Assembly: GCF_000334895.1 (NCBI RefSeq)
Contig: NZ_BAFM01000010.1
Location: 62,001 to 126,000, forward strand
Reading direction: 5' to 3'
DNA from: Halococcus agarilyticus
GTDB lineage: Archaea; Halobacteriota; Halobacteria; Halobacteriales; Halococcaceae
Length of the DNA: 64,000 nt
Under the pieces are notes generated by a model. That model had not been told where the DNA came from. It saw nothing but the letters and a program-made list of their open reading frames with translations, and did no database searches. This document shows, piece by piece, positions 1 to 8,099 of the stretch. Made by a program: the position numbers and the translations under genes. How positions within the stretch are numbered: position 1 is the stretch's first letter; each line of letters starts with the position of its first letter.

Positions 1-562
1 TGAGGGCATCTCGTCCCGTCTGTAGTGTGTGGTCGCAACTCTCCCGTATAGCTTTCCTCTCCGATGCAGGGTAGTCTTCGACAACATCTCTCACGTCGTC
101 TAGCGTCGTTTTCACATCGCCCTGGATCGCTTCTACCGTGGTTCGAGTATCGTCGGTGAGTTCGAGGTTTGTCAGAAAGCACTCGTAGGTACTGTGTTCC
201 AGTAACCCTCGCGCGACAACCCCGGCACCGATGCGTTCCGCAGTTTCGTTCCGCGTGCGGAGGTGGTCGTAGACCGCTCCCCCGGAAGAAGGATGGTATT
301 CGCCCGACAGACAGGACCCGAACCGCTCCAGATGCTGCTGTTTTCTGTCCGCGAGAACAGCGAACAACTCCCGTGCTCGATCGTCGGGTTCGCTGAATGT
401 CCACTGAGAGTACAGCGACTTCGCACCGTAGAGACCGTTACACGCCAATTCGATGGCTCCTCGCTCGTCGGATGGGGATTCGAGAAGTGCTAATAGCCAC
501 TGCTCCGAGTGATACAGGTCGAACGCCATCTCGTTAGCGGTCCGAATTTCGGTCAAATCCAC
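1..562 (-). CDS. Hypothetical helical protein, C-terminus beyond window
   Basis: An open minus-strand frame runs from a GTG at 562 off the left edge, giving 187 codons without a stop; a second in-frame ATG lies at 529. The product is predicted to be almost entirely alpha-helical, with charged, Glu/Arg-rich heptad-like stretches, for example RTANEMAFDLYHSEQWLLAL near the start and ADRKQQHLERF near residue 85. I do not recognise the family. A ferritin-like or four-helix bundle is conceivable from the Glu and His spacing, but no metal motif is clear. An AT-rich promoter sits just upstream, which favours the GTG start and a leaderless transcript. Confidence 0.6.
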   Translation of the reverse strand, partial: MDLTEIRTANEMAFDLYHSEQWLLALLESPSDERGAIELACNGLYGAKSLYSQWTFSEPDDRARELFAVLADRKQQHLERFGSCLSGEYHPSSGGAVYDHLRTRNETAERIGAGVVARGLLEHSTYECFLTNLELTDDTRTTVEAIQGDVKTTLDDVRDVVEDYPASERKAIRESCDHTLQTGRDAL

Positions 563-570
563 AAGTAGAT

Positions 571-597
571 AGTATTAACATCATATAATATTATTTT
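571..597 (-). promoter_or_regulatory. AT-rich TATA region of the 562 minus-strand gene
   Basis: This is a block of A and T in otherwise GC-rich DNA. On the minus strand it reads AATAATATTATATGATG and ends roughly 15 bases before the GTG at 562. The spacing suits an archaeal TATA box with a leaderless or nearly leaderless mRNA. Confidence 0.5.
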
Positions 598-665
598 GGC
601 GATTTCTATGCTGGATCGAGCGGACACGGCACCACGTCGAAAGTCGCTCGCTCGCATCACTCTCG

Positions 666-980
666 TTACGCGTCACAGCTGTAGAGCCAGTCGACGAGCT
701 CCATTATCACCGCTTCAAACACAGATGTCGTATCCCCCGTCGCTGGGATAGTGTTCAGATACGCAGGGCTGTAACTCGCCTTGTGAACCCAGTTATGGAT
801 CGTCGACCGCGCACGAGTAACGCCGAATATTTCGAGAATCGATACGGTATTCGAAAGCGAAAGACCGGCGAGATGCAACTGAATTCCCAGCTTCAGCAAC
901 AGCCGTGGCGTTGCTTCTCGCTCCACAAACTCTACGTCGATTTCGCCCAAACAACCGCCGAGGCCGGTGGAATTTGGCAT
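666..980 (-). pseudogene. Truncated IS6-type (ISH) transposase, N-terminal part
   Basis: The 104-residue frame begins like haloarchaeal IS6/IS240-type transposases: it keeps the segment EIDVEFVEREATPRLLLKLG and the helix-turn-helix stretch LSLSNTVSILEIFGVTRARS, ending at HNWVHKA. After about residue 67 the match stops, and an unrelated 37-residue tail runs to the stop codon. The catalytic DDE region of about 140 residues, which normally follows, is absent. The fragment therefore cannot transpose. It marks an old insertion and lies next to a second mobile-element relic. Confidence 0.75.
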
Positions 981-1029
981 GAAGCACTGAAATCACTCCG
1001 CGCCCCACGTTTCAGCCGTATCTGAACAC

Positions 1030-1500
1030 TATCGATTAAAACCCGTAAGCGAGAACTGTGGTCACGGAGTGAACCTGCCTCGGGGTCAAGCCCCGAGACT
1101 TCCCGCTTCGGCGTCGGAACTTGCACCCTCCGAAGAAGGCACAGTGGTTCCAGACTCCACGGGCGTTCTTCCACGTTGACGAGACGCTTCGCGTCTCGTT
1201 CGCACACCAGAACGCTTCGCGTTCTGGGGACGCTGGAAAGATTCGGAGCGTCCCGCCCCTATCTTTCGGGATGGGCGTTCCGGAACGCGCCACGCCGAAC
1301 GCCGGGGGTTTGTTCAGCCTCCCGTACTTACGTTCTGGCGGGCCATGTGGCCTATCACGTCCGAACAGAGGTTCGGACGAATCATAAAGCTTACGCGATT
1401 CACCCTCGCGGTCAAGCCGCGAGGCATTCTCGCTGTCTTTTCTGTAGAGGTCGCCACAAGAAAAACGCAAATGTTGAAAATCACTCTCCTCGGTGATCGA
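1030..1500. mobile_element. IS200/IS605-like non-coding relic with subterminal hairpins
   Basis: About 470 bases carry two hairpins with the same loop. The first is CTCGGGG (1079-1085), loop TCAAG, CCCCGAG (1091-1097). The second is CCTCGCGG (1404-1411), loop TCAAG, CCGCGAGG (1417-1424). Between them are further perfect stems at 1181-1197, 1207-1227 (CCAGAACG/CGTTCTGG) and 1359-1378 (GTCCGAAC/GTTCGGAC). Subterminal hairpins of this sort are recognised by IS200/IS605 transposases, and the right ends of TnpB-coding IS1341-type elements look similar. No intact tnpA or tnpB is present. The overlapping reading frames (for instance 1036-1470 minus) have no family resemblance I can defend. A MITE or a left-over omega-RNA region are both possible. 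Confidence 0.5.
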
Positions 1501-1535
1501 TAAGAGGCACTATTGACCGTAATCTCCGATTGCGA

Positions 1536-1925
1536 TTACTGGGCAACCGGCGCGATCGCGTCCTCGACGGCCTGTTTGACTTGGAGCGCGGCGGTCGCGG
1601 CGAGCTGGTGGGCGACTTCGTCGCGATCTTCGTCGGGGATGCCGTCGACGAGCTCCTCGGCGTCGGGCGTGAAGCCCGCGCTCACGGCCGGGCCGACGGG
1701 CGGCTGGACCGCGATCGTTCCTTCGGGACCGTCGGAGCCGGCGACGATCTGTGCGCCGACGACGTACTCGTCGGGGAGGAACTCGCGGGTCCGGGCCGCA
1801 ACCGTATCGAGTCCGGCGCGGAGCTCGCGACGCTCGTCGGCCGAGAGATCGGGGACGTCGGCGTCCGCGCGCTGGCCCGCGCCGATCGCGTCCGGCCGGC
1901 CCGCGTAGGGCGTGTTTCCGTTCAT
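1536..1925 (-). CDS. DUF5811 family protein
   Basis: This 129-residue acidic protein is conserved across haloarchaea. It starts MNGNTPYAG, has a central segment FLPDEYVVGAQI, and carries a Pro-rich loop IAVQPPVGPAVSAGF before a C-terminal amphipathic helix AATAALQVKQAVEDAI. It looks soluble, with no signal peptide or membrane segment. Its function is unknown. It is followed on the minus strand by nothing recognisable before the mobile-element relic, and preceded 45 bases upstream by the arginine decarboxylase gene, so co-transcription is plausible. Confidence 0.75.
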   Translation of the reverse strand: MNGNTPYAGRPDAIGAGQRADADVPDLSADERRELRAGLDTVAARTREFLPDEYVVGAQIVAGSDGPEGTIAVQPPVGPAVSAGFTPDAEELVDGIPDEDRDEVAHQLAATAALQVKQAVEDAIAPVAQ

Positions 1926-1970
1926 GAGAAGGACAGGAACGGTACGAGCGCCCCAGTCAAAAACCTCCCG

Positions 1971-2525
1971 CTACAGGATCGGCTCGCTCTCGCCGTAGAC
2001 CGCGAGCACGATCGCCGTCACGAACCGTCCCGAACCGTTCTCGTCGGCTATCCTGTCGGCGGTTTCGATCACGATTGCCTCGTCGTCGAACGACCACTCG
2101 CGGAGATCCCGACCCGCCGCCAACCCCGCTGTGACCGTCTCACGGACGCTCGCCGGATCGACACCCGATGCCTCGTAGAAGATCCCGCGACCCGCCTCCG
2201 TGACCGACCAGCCGAGTCCGGCAGTGGCCACGGCCGCGTCCGCCGGCTCCACGTCGTCGGCCGCGGCGCTGCCCGTCACGCTGGCCGCTCCATCACCGGC
2301 GCGCGCTTCGACCGTGGCACGCGCCTCGACCACGGTGAGACGCTCACCGACCGGACCGAGATCGGACGCGGTATCGTGGCGTTCGATGTCGCTACCGGCG
2401 GGGATCATCGAGGAGACCGAGACGAGGTTGTAGTTGTGAACGCCCGCGTCGGCGAGCGCCGTGTCGTACGACGCCATCGCCGTCGGGCCCCGACCCGTGC
2501 CGGCGACGATTCTGATGGTGCTCAT
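1971..2525 (-). CDS. pdaD: Pyruvoyl-dependent arginine decarboxylase
   Basis: The 184-residue protein matches PdaD, which removes CO2 from arginine to give agmatine. Agmatine is needed in archaea for polyamines and for agmatidine in tRNA-Ile2. The proenzyme cleaves itself before a serine in the segment NLVSVSSMIPAG (about residues 33-44), leaving the pyruvoyl group on the new N-terminus of the larger chain. The N-terminal IRIVAGTGRGPT and the C-terminal AIVLAVYGE are also typical, and the length is normal. It sits 91 bases downstream of pan on the same strand. Confidence 0.9.
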   Translation of the reverse strand: MSTIRIVAGTGRGPTAMASYDTALADAGVHNYNLVSVSSMIPAGSDIERHDTASDLGPVGERLTVVEARATVEARAGDGAASVTGSAAADDVEPADAAVATAGLGWSVTEAGRGIFYEASGVDPASVRETVTAGLAAGRDLREWSFDDEAIVIETADRIADENGSGRFVTAIVLAVYGESEPIL

Positions 2526-2616
2526 GGTCGGACGGAGTGGCGCGGGGGCGAGAAGGGTTGTGATTTCGGGACGGTGCTCTCGACTCGGCTCGGTCTGGCC
2601 GTTCTCCAGTCCGCTG

Positions 2617-3834
2617 TCAGTGGAACGCGATCGGCTCGGCCGCGGTGTCCTCGTCCGTGACCTTCTCTAGGGCCGCCTCGAAGTCGTCCATCTCGACCTC
2701 GGTGCGCTCCTCGCGGATCGCGAACATCCCGGCCTCGGTCGCGAGACTTTCGATCTCCGCGCCGCTTCGTCCCGCGGTCAGTTCGGCGAGTTCGGCGAAG
2801 TCGACGTCGTCGGCGAGGGTCGTCCCGCGGGTGTGGATCTGGAAGATCTGCTCGCGACCCTCCGCGTCGGGCTCGGGGACCTCGATGAGCCGGTCGAACC
2901 GCCCGGGGCGGAGGATGGCGGGATCGAGCATGTCGAAGCGGTTCGTCGCGGCGATGATCGAGACGTCGCCGCGCTCGTCGAACCCGTCCATCTCGTTCAG
3001 CAGCTGCATCATCGTGCGCTGGACCTCGGCGTCGCCCGACGTTTTGGAGTCGGTGCGTTTGGCGGCGACCGCGTCGAGCTCGTCGATGAAGATCACCGCG
3101 GGCTCGTGTTCGTTCGCGAGTTCGAACAGATCGCGAACGAGGCGCGCTCCCTCGCCGATGAACTTCCGGACGAGTTCGGAGCCCGCCATCTTGATGAACG
3201 TCGCGTCCGTTCCATTGGCGACTGCCTTCGCGAGCATCGTCTTGCCCGTTCCGGGCGGACCGTGGAGCAACACGCCCGTCGGCGGCTCGATCCCCACCGT
3301 ATCGAACCGTTCGGGGTCGAGCAGCGGGAGCTCGACGGCCTCGCGCACCTCGCGGATCTGGTCGTCGATCCCGCCGATGTCGCCGTAGCTCACTTCCGGG
3401 CGGGTCTCGACCTGCATCGCCTGGGCGCGCGCGTCGGTCTCGCTTGAGAGGGTCTGCTGGACGCTGAAGGAGTCGTTGACGGCAACCCGATCGCCGTTGT
3501 CGACCTCCTCTTCGAGCGTCGGCGAGATCTCGGTCAGCACCTCCTGGTTGTTGCCGTGCTGGCGCACGATCGCGCCCTCGTCGGTCAGCTCCTCGACCGT
3601 GGCGACGTACAGCGAGGAAGTCTTGAGCGTCTCGTTCTCCCGCTGGAGCCGTCCCGCCTCGCTCTCGAGTTCCTCGTGGCGCGCCTCGGCCTCGTCGAGG
3701 CGTTCGGCGAGCTCGTCGTGGACCTGCGCGATCTCCGCCAGATGCTCGTCGAGCGCCGCCACCCGCTCGTCGTCCGAGAGCTCGGGGTCGAGATCGAGCC
3801 GGGGCCGGTCGGGGAGGGAGGGGCTGTGGGACAT
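2617..3834 (-). CDS. pan: Proteasome-activating nucleotidase PAN
   Basis: This 405-residue AAA+ ATPase unfolds substrates and feeds them into the archaeal 20S proteasome. The order is an N-terminal coiled coil (about residues 20-75, Glu-rich), an OB-fold region (about 75-130), then the AAA module with Walker A GPPGTGKT (192-199), Walker B FIDELDA (249-255) and arginine fingers around RPGRFDR. The usual C-terminal HbYX signal that opens the proteasome gate is here A-F-H, so the penultimate aromatic residue is Phe rather than Tyr. Start ATG at 3834; no upstream alternative is needed. It stands alone between pepF and pdaD. Confidence 0.95.
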   Translation of the reverse strand: MSHSPSLPDRPRLDLDPELSDDERVAALDEHLAEIAQVHDELAERLDEAEARHEELESEAGRLQRENETLKTSSLYVATVEELTDEGAIVRQHGNNQEVLTEISPTLEEEVDNGDRVAVNDSFSVQQTLSSETDARAQAMQVETRPEVSYGDIGGIDDQIREVREAVELPLLDPERFDTVGIEPPTGVLLHGPPGTGKTMLAKAVANGTDATFIKMAGSELVRKFIGEGARLVRDLFELANEHEPAVIFIDELDAVAAKRTDSKTSGDAEVQRTMMQLLNEMDGFDERGDVSIIAATNRFDMLDPAILRPGRFDRLIEVPEPDAEGREQIFQIHTRGTTLADDVDFAELAELTAGRSGAEIESLATEAGMFAIREERTEVEMDDFEAALEKVTDEDTAAEPIAFH

Positions 3835-3897
3835 TCGGTGCCCGCTGGTAGGGGCCGTGTGTTAAAAGTCCCTTTGGGTTCGGGAGAATTATGGGGC

Positions 3898-5688
3898 TCA
3901 GGCGAGACGCTCGAACTCGGCGAGCGAAGCGTCGTAGGCTGCGAGCGCCGATTCGATCGGGTCGGCGGTCGTCATGTCGACGCCGGCCTCCCGGAGGAGA
4001 TCGATCGGATAGCCGTGTGAACCCGATTCGAGGAACTCCCGGTAGGGCTTCGCGGCTGCCTCGCCCTCCTCCTGAATGCCCTCGGCGAGCGCGACCGCCG
4101 CCGAGATCCCGGTCGCGTACTGGTAGACGTAGAACGACCGATAGAAGTGGGGGATCCGCATCCACTCGCGGGCGATCCGGTCGTCGACCGCACTCGTCGC
4201 GTAGTACTCCTCCTTCAGCCCGCGATAGAGGTCGTCGAGTCGATCCGGCGTGAGCGCCTCGCCGTCCTCCACGAGCCGGTGGGTCTCCTTCTCGAACTCC
4301 GCGAACATCGTCTGGCGAAAGAGCGTCGACCGGAAGCGTTCGAGGTACTCGTTCAGCACGTGCCGGCGGAAGGTGTCGTCCTCGACGGTGTCGAGCAGGT
4401 GGTTCGTCAGGAGCGCCTCGTTGACCGTGGAGGCGACCTCGGCGACGAAAATCTCGTAGCCTCCATACACATAGGGCTGGGTCTCGCTGGCGAGCTGGGT
4501 GTGCAGCGAGTGGCCGAGTTCGTGGGCCAGCGTGTACATCGAGTCGATGTCGTCCTGGTAGTTCATCAGGATGTACGGCTGGGAGTCGTACGTGCCGCCG
4601 GAGTAGGCTCCCGACTGCTTGCCGACGCTCTCGTAGACGTCGACCCACCGGGAATCGAGCCCCTCCGCGAGCCGGTTCTGATAGTCGTCGCCGAGCGGCG
4701 CGACCGCCTCGATGACGTGTTCTTCGGCCTCCTCGTAGGGCACTTCGGGACTCTCGTCGTCGGCCAGCGGCATGTAAACGTCCCACATTTGAAGCTCGTC
4801 GACACCGAGCGCCTCTCCTTTGAGATCCGCGTGGCGCTGCAACAGATCGAGATTTTCATGTACTGTGTCGATCAGGGTGTCGTACACCGAGACCGGGATG
4901 TTCGCGCCGTCGAGCGACGCCTCGCGTGCGGTGTCGTAGTTGCGGGCCTCGGCGAGCTTGACGTCCGCTTTCACGCTGTTGTGGTGGGCCGTCCCCACTG
5001 CGTTGCGGACCCCGGTCCACTCGTCGTAGAACTGCTCGTAGACCTCCCGGCGGAAGTCGCGGTCGGGGCGTTTCTGGAGAGTGGTGAAGTTGCTCAGCGA
5101 GATCTCGACCGGCTCACCGTCTGCATCCTCGACCGCGGGGAAATCCATGTCGGCGTTCGTCAGGAGGCTGTAGACCTCGCTCGCCCCGCCCGTGACCTCG
5201 CTGAGATCCGCGAGGAGCTCCTCGATCTCGGCCGAGCGGGTATGGGGTTTCATCCGGAGCACGTCGTCGAAGTAGTGCTCGTAGGTCGCGAGTTCGGATT
5301 CTTCCTCGATCATCGCATCGAGCTCCTCGCGTGTGCAGTTCTGGAGTTCGGGTTCGATGAAACTCGCTGCGCTCCGTGCGTCGGTGGCAAGTGTACTCGC
5401 CCGCGAGGCGAGCGCCTGATAGTGCTGGTCGGCGGTGTCCTCGTCGCTGCGGAGCTTGGCGTAGGTGGCGACGTTCGCGACCTCGCGCATGAGCTCCTCG
5501 CGGGTTTCGAGGGTCGCGAGCAGGGTCGCGGCGCTCTCGGTCGTCCGGCCCTCGTAGGCCGCGAGATCGTCGAGGCGCGCCTCGATCGCGTCGAAGGCGT
5601 CCTCCCACGCCTCGTCCGAGGCGAAGAGGTCGTCGAGATCCCACGTGTACTCGGTCTCGATCTCGCCGCGTTCGGGAACCGAACTCAT
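3898..5688 (-). CDS. pepF: Oligoendopeptidase F (M3B metallopeptidase)
   Basis: The protein is a cytosolic zinc peptidase that degrades short peptides, a plausible finishing step for proteasome products made with PAN next door. The zinc motif HELGH lies in YTLAHELGHSLHTQ about two thirds along, with the third ligand Glu in the EIFVAEVAST segment downstream. I chose the ATG at 5688 (596 residues, protein beginning MSSVPERGEIETEY) because the frame extension upstream to 5862 is Arg-rich and non-family in character. The length is typical of PepF. Confidence 0.92.
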   Translation of the reverse strand: MSSVPERGEIETEYTWDLDDLFASDEAWEDAFDAIEARLDDLAAYEGRTTESAATLLATLETREELMREVANVATYAKLRSDEDTADQHYQALASRASTLATDARSAASFIEPELQNCTREELDAMIEEESELATYEHYFDDVLRMKPHTRSAEIEELLADLSEVTGGASEVYSLLTNADMDFPAVEDADGEPVEISLSNFTTLQKRPDRDFRREVYEQFYDEWTGVRNAVGTAHHNSVKADVKLAEARNYDTAREASLDGANIPVSVYDTLIDTVHENLDLLQRHADLKGEALGVDELQMWDVYMPLADDESPEVPYEEAEEHVIEAVAPLGDDYQNRLAEGLDSRWVDVYESVGKQSGAYSGGTYDSQPYILMNYQDDIDSMYTLAHELGHSLHTQLASETQPYVYGGYEIFVAEVASTVNEALLTNHLLDTVEDDTFRRHVLNEYLERFRSTLFRQTMFAEFEKETHRLVEDGEALTPDRLDDLYRGLKEEYYATSAVDDRIAREWMRIPHFYRSFYVYQYATGISAAVALAEGIQEEGEAAAKPYREFLESGSHGYPIDLLREAGVDMTTADPIESALAAYDASLAEFERLA

Positions 5689-5918
5689 GGGCAAGCGTTG
5701 CGAGGGCACCGAAGTAAGCCTTCTCACACCGGAGCCGGTGGCGCAACAACGGCCGAAACGCTCCCCACGAAAGGCGGGCCGACGGAGCAGGGGTTCGGGG
5801 ACCGAACGCGGCGATCGACGGCGTGTCTCGGTCGAGATCGCTCGCCAACCGTCAGCAATCATATGTGAACTATCGAATCCGAACCGCGCGGGACGACTGA
5901 TACTGCGGATGGAGTGGG

Positions 5919-6629
5919 TCAGAGAAGCGTTCCGACGACCGCCGAGACGGTTTCGATGAACGACCCCCAGATCGAGACCCCCGTGAACACCGCGAGGAAC
6001 GTATCGAGCGCGAAGAACGCGAACAGCGCCACGCCGAAGAGATGGGCCTTCCGGACGTCGATCCGATGGGCGAACCGATGGAAGAAGAAGGCGTTGGCGA
6101 GGCTCACGGGGATGATCGCGACCATCTCACCGACCCAGATGGCCGCGGTCGCGCCGTACTGGGCCGCGAGGCCGATCGTCACGAGCTGGGTCTTGTCACC
6201 GAACTCGCCGGCGGCCATCAGCAGGAAGATCGGGACGAACCCGCCCAGCGACTCCGAGAGGTCGTGCCCGAACACCGTCGGTGCGTCGATGCTCGGCGCA
6301 ATGGCCGCGACGCCGCCGTCGGTCCGTCGAGCGACGCCCTCTGGACTATCCGCGTCGGGAATCGACCGATACAGCAACACGGCGAACAACAAGAACAGAC
6401 ACCCCGTCAGCACGTTGAGCACCGTCGGGGAAAGCGCGGTCTGTAGCGTCCGCCCGACGAGGATTTCGAGCGCGGTCCAGCCCGCGAACGCCAGGCCGGC
6501 GGCGCTCACGACGAGCCACGGCCGGAACTGCGTCGAGAGGCCGGCGATGATGTACTGCACCTTCTCGCCAGGCAACACCGCCAACTGGGCGACGAACGCG
6601 ATCACCGCGATCTCCAGCCATCCCGTCAC
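5919..6629 (-). CDS. TMEM165/GDT1 family cation (Mn2+/Ca2+) transporter
   Basis: This 236-residue membrane protein has six or seven predicted helices in two halves. The second half carries the family signature EFGDKTQ (about residue 140). The first half has a degenerate version, LPGEKVQ, near residue 19, where the Gly-Asp pair is replaced. Members export manganese or exchange calcium against protons. The GTG start at 6629 overlaps the stop of a short upstream ORF as GTGA, so translation is probably coupled. A DtxR/Idr-like palindrome upstream suggests metal-dependent control. The exact substrate cannot be read from sequence. Confidence 0.85.
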   Translation of the reverse strand: MTGWLEIAVIAFVAQLAVLPGEKVQYIIAGLSTQFRPWLVVSAAGLAFAGWTALEILVGRTLQTALSPTVLNVLTGCLFLLFAVLLYRSIPDADSPEGVARRTDGGVAAIAPSIDAPTVFGHDLSESLGGFVPIFLLMAAGEFGDKTQLVTIGLAAQYGATAAIWVGEMVAIIPVSLANAFFFHRFAHRIDVRKAHLFGVALFAFFALDTFLAVFTGVSIWGSFIETVSAVVGTLL

Positions 6630-6757
6630 GTCCCACTCACCTCGATCGACGGCGGGCCGGTCGACCCGACTCGGCGGCCACGGATCGTCTCGGTGCCGCC
6701 GATCCGTTCGAGGGAGCGGATCGCTCCGAGACCGTCCTCCATCCCGTCGCTCGTCAC
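6626..6757 (-). CDS. Small ORF coupled to the GDT1 transporter gene
   Basis: A 43-codon frame runs from GTG at 6757 (inner ATG at 6742) to a TGA at 6626-6628 that shares bases with the GTG start of the transporter. The peptide starts MTSDGMEDGLGAIRSLERIG and is hydrophilic, with no family I recognise. The four-base overlap is the usual sign of translational coupling in haloarchaea. The palindromic operator lies only eight bases before its start. It could be a genuine small protein or simply a leader ORF that tunes transporter expression. Confidence 0.4.
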   Translation of the reverse strand: MTSDGMEDGLGAIRSLERIGGTETIRGRRVGSTGPPSIEVSGT

Positions 6758-6764
6758 ACTCGAA

Positions 6765-6783
6765 TTAGATAGCTCTAACCTTT
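6765..6783. promoter_or_regulatory. DtxR/Idr-like palindromic operator
   Basis: The site TTAGATAGCTCTAACCTTT contains the palindrome TTAGATAGCTCTAA (inner bases imperfect) and matches 12 of 19 positions of the DtxR-box pattern TTAGGTTAGCCTAACCTAA. It lies 8 bases before the GTG at 6757, where a repressor would cover the start of a leaderless transcript. A metal-responsive DtxR-family regulator controlling a Mn/Ca transporter is the natural reading, but the binding protein is not in this window. Confidence 0.45.
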
Positions 6784-7054
6784 TGTAGTTTGTCCACTAA
6801 ATCGTCTCCCGCCCGACGATTGTTCGCTTCAGCAACCGATGCGCGGTCGCGACGTTCCGCGGCCGGGTTCGGAGCCGAACAGTGATCCCACTACGCAACA
6901 GCGTCGGTTCTTCGAGACCGATCCGTGATGAGGGTGGGGAACCCACTGACACCGCCGATCCGACCACGGAACGATTCACGGGGCAAACCCACCGATCCGG
7001 CTGGTTTCGACGAACTCGTCGTCGCTCGGCCGAACGGAGCAGCTGTGGGTGCGA
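6784..7054. other. Intergenic region between GDT1 promoter and wtpC
   Basis: About 270 bases with no frame that resembles a gene. The first part includes AT-rich bases (6780-6800) that probably hold the TATA element for the 6757 ORF. The remainder is GC-rich and featureless to me. Confidence 0.5.
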
Positions 7055-8098
7055 CTACTCGCCTGCGCCGATGACGTGGATCGCGTCGCTCGGCAGGGAG
7101 AGTCGGACCCGTTCGCCGTCAGCCAGTTCCAGGCGATCGTAGACGGGCGACGACAGCGTGACCCGAATCACGTCGTCGACACCCTCGGGAGCGACGTCGA
7201 CGAGATAGCCGTCGCCCTCGAACACCACGCGTCGAACCCGTCCGAAGAGCGTGTTCCGTCGTTCCCGCACACCGCTCTCGACGACAGTGACGTACTCCGG
7301 CCGGATACAGAACTGGACCGTTTCGCCGATCTCGCACCCGTGATCGGGAGCGCCGAGTTCGAGGCCGCCCCATTCGAGGACGGGGCTGCCGTCCGCCTCG
7401 GCGACCCGTACCCGAAACAGGTTCGTGCTCCCGGTGAACGACGCGACGAACGGCGTCGCGGGGCGGGCGAACACCTCGCCTGGCGTGTCGCACTGCTGGA
7501 TCCTCCCCTCGGCCATCACGGCGAGCCGGTCGCCGATCGCCGTGGCCTCGTGCTGGTCGTGGGTGACGTAGAGCACCGGGATCGAGAGCGACGCGAGGAG
7601 GGGCCGAAGCTCGTCCCGGAGCCGGCGCTTGATCGGCGCGTCGAGGTTGGCGAGCGGCTCGTCGAGCAGCAGTGCGTCGGGGTCGGCGGCGAGCGAGCGC
7701 GCGAGCGCGACGCGCTGGCGCTCGCCGCCCGACAGCGTCGCCGCCCGCTGGTCGAGCACGTCGGCGACCTCGAGCCTGGCGGCGAGCTCCTCGACGTTCC
7801 CCGCCGACGCCGCGGCGTACGCGACGTTCTCCCGGGCGGTCATGTGCGGGAAGAGCGCGCCGTCCTGAAAGACGAGCACCGTTCCGCGCTCCTCTGGCGG
7901 GCGACCCGCGAGATCCGCGCCGTTCAGCGTGACCGTTCCGGCGTCGGGCTCGACGACTCCCGCGACCGCCGAGAGGAGCGTCGTCTTTCCACACCCCGAC
8001 GGGCCGAGCACCGAGAGCACCTCCGCGTCGACCGCGAGATCGATCGGTCCGAGCTCGAACGCGCCGTAGGACTTCTTCACCCCGTTGATCGTGAGCAT
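7055..8098 (-). CDS. wtpC: Tungstate/molybdate ABC transporter, ATPase subunit
   Basis: This 347-residue cytoplasmic ATPase energises the import system encoded by the two following genes upstream on the minus strand. Walker A is GPSGCGKT (about residues 32-39), the signature is LSGGERQRVALARSL, Walker B is ALLLDEP, and the switch histidine lies in YVTHDQHEA. A C-terminal domain of about 110 residues with TOBE-like character follows (EIGETVQFCIRPEYV). The start overlaps nothing: one base separates it from the permease stop at 8100. The cluster order ATPase-permease-binding protein matches wtp/mod operons; sulfate cannot be excluded from this subunit alone. Confidence 0.85.
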   Translation of the reverse strand: MLTINGVKKSYGAFELGPIDLAVDAEVLSVLGPSGCGKTTLLSAVAGVVEPDAGTVTLNGADLAGRPPEERGTVLVFQDGALFPHMTARENVAYAAASAGNVEELAARLEVADVLDQRAATLSGGERQRVALARSLAADPDALLLDEPLANLDAPIKRRLRDELRPLLASLSIPVLYVTHDQHEATAIGDRLAVMAEGRIQQCDTPGEVFARPATPFVASFTGSTNLFRVRVAEADGSPVLEWGGLELGAPDHGCEIGETVQFCIRPEYVTVVESGVRERRNTLFGRVRRVVFEGDGYLVDVAPEGVDDVIRVTLSSPVYDRLELADGERVRLSLPSDAIHVIGAGE

Positions 8099-8099
8099 C

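Noticed and set aside
4147-5868. Plus-strand open frame of 573 codons
   Set aside because: It is the shadow of pepF on the other strand; haloarchaeal genes often leave long antisense frames, and the product has no family features.
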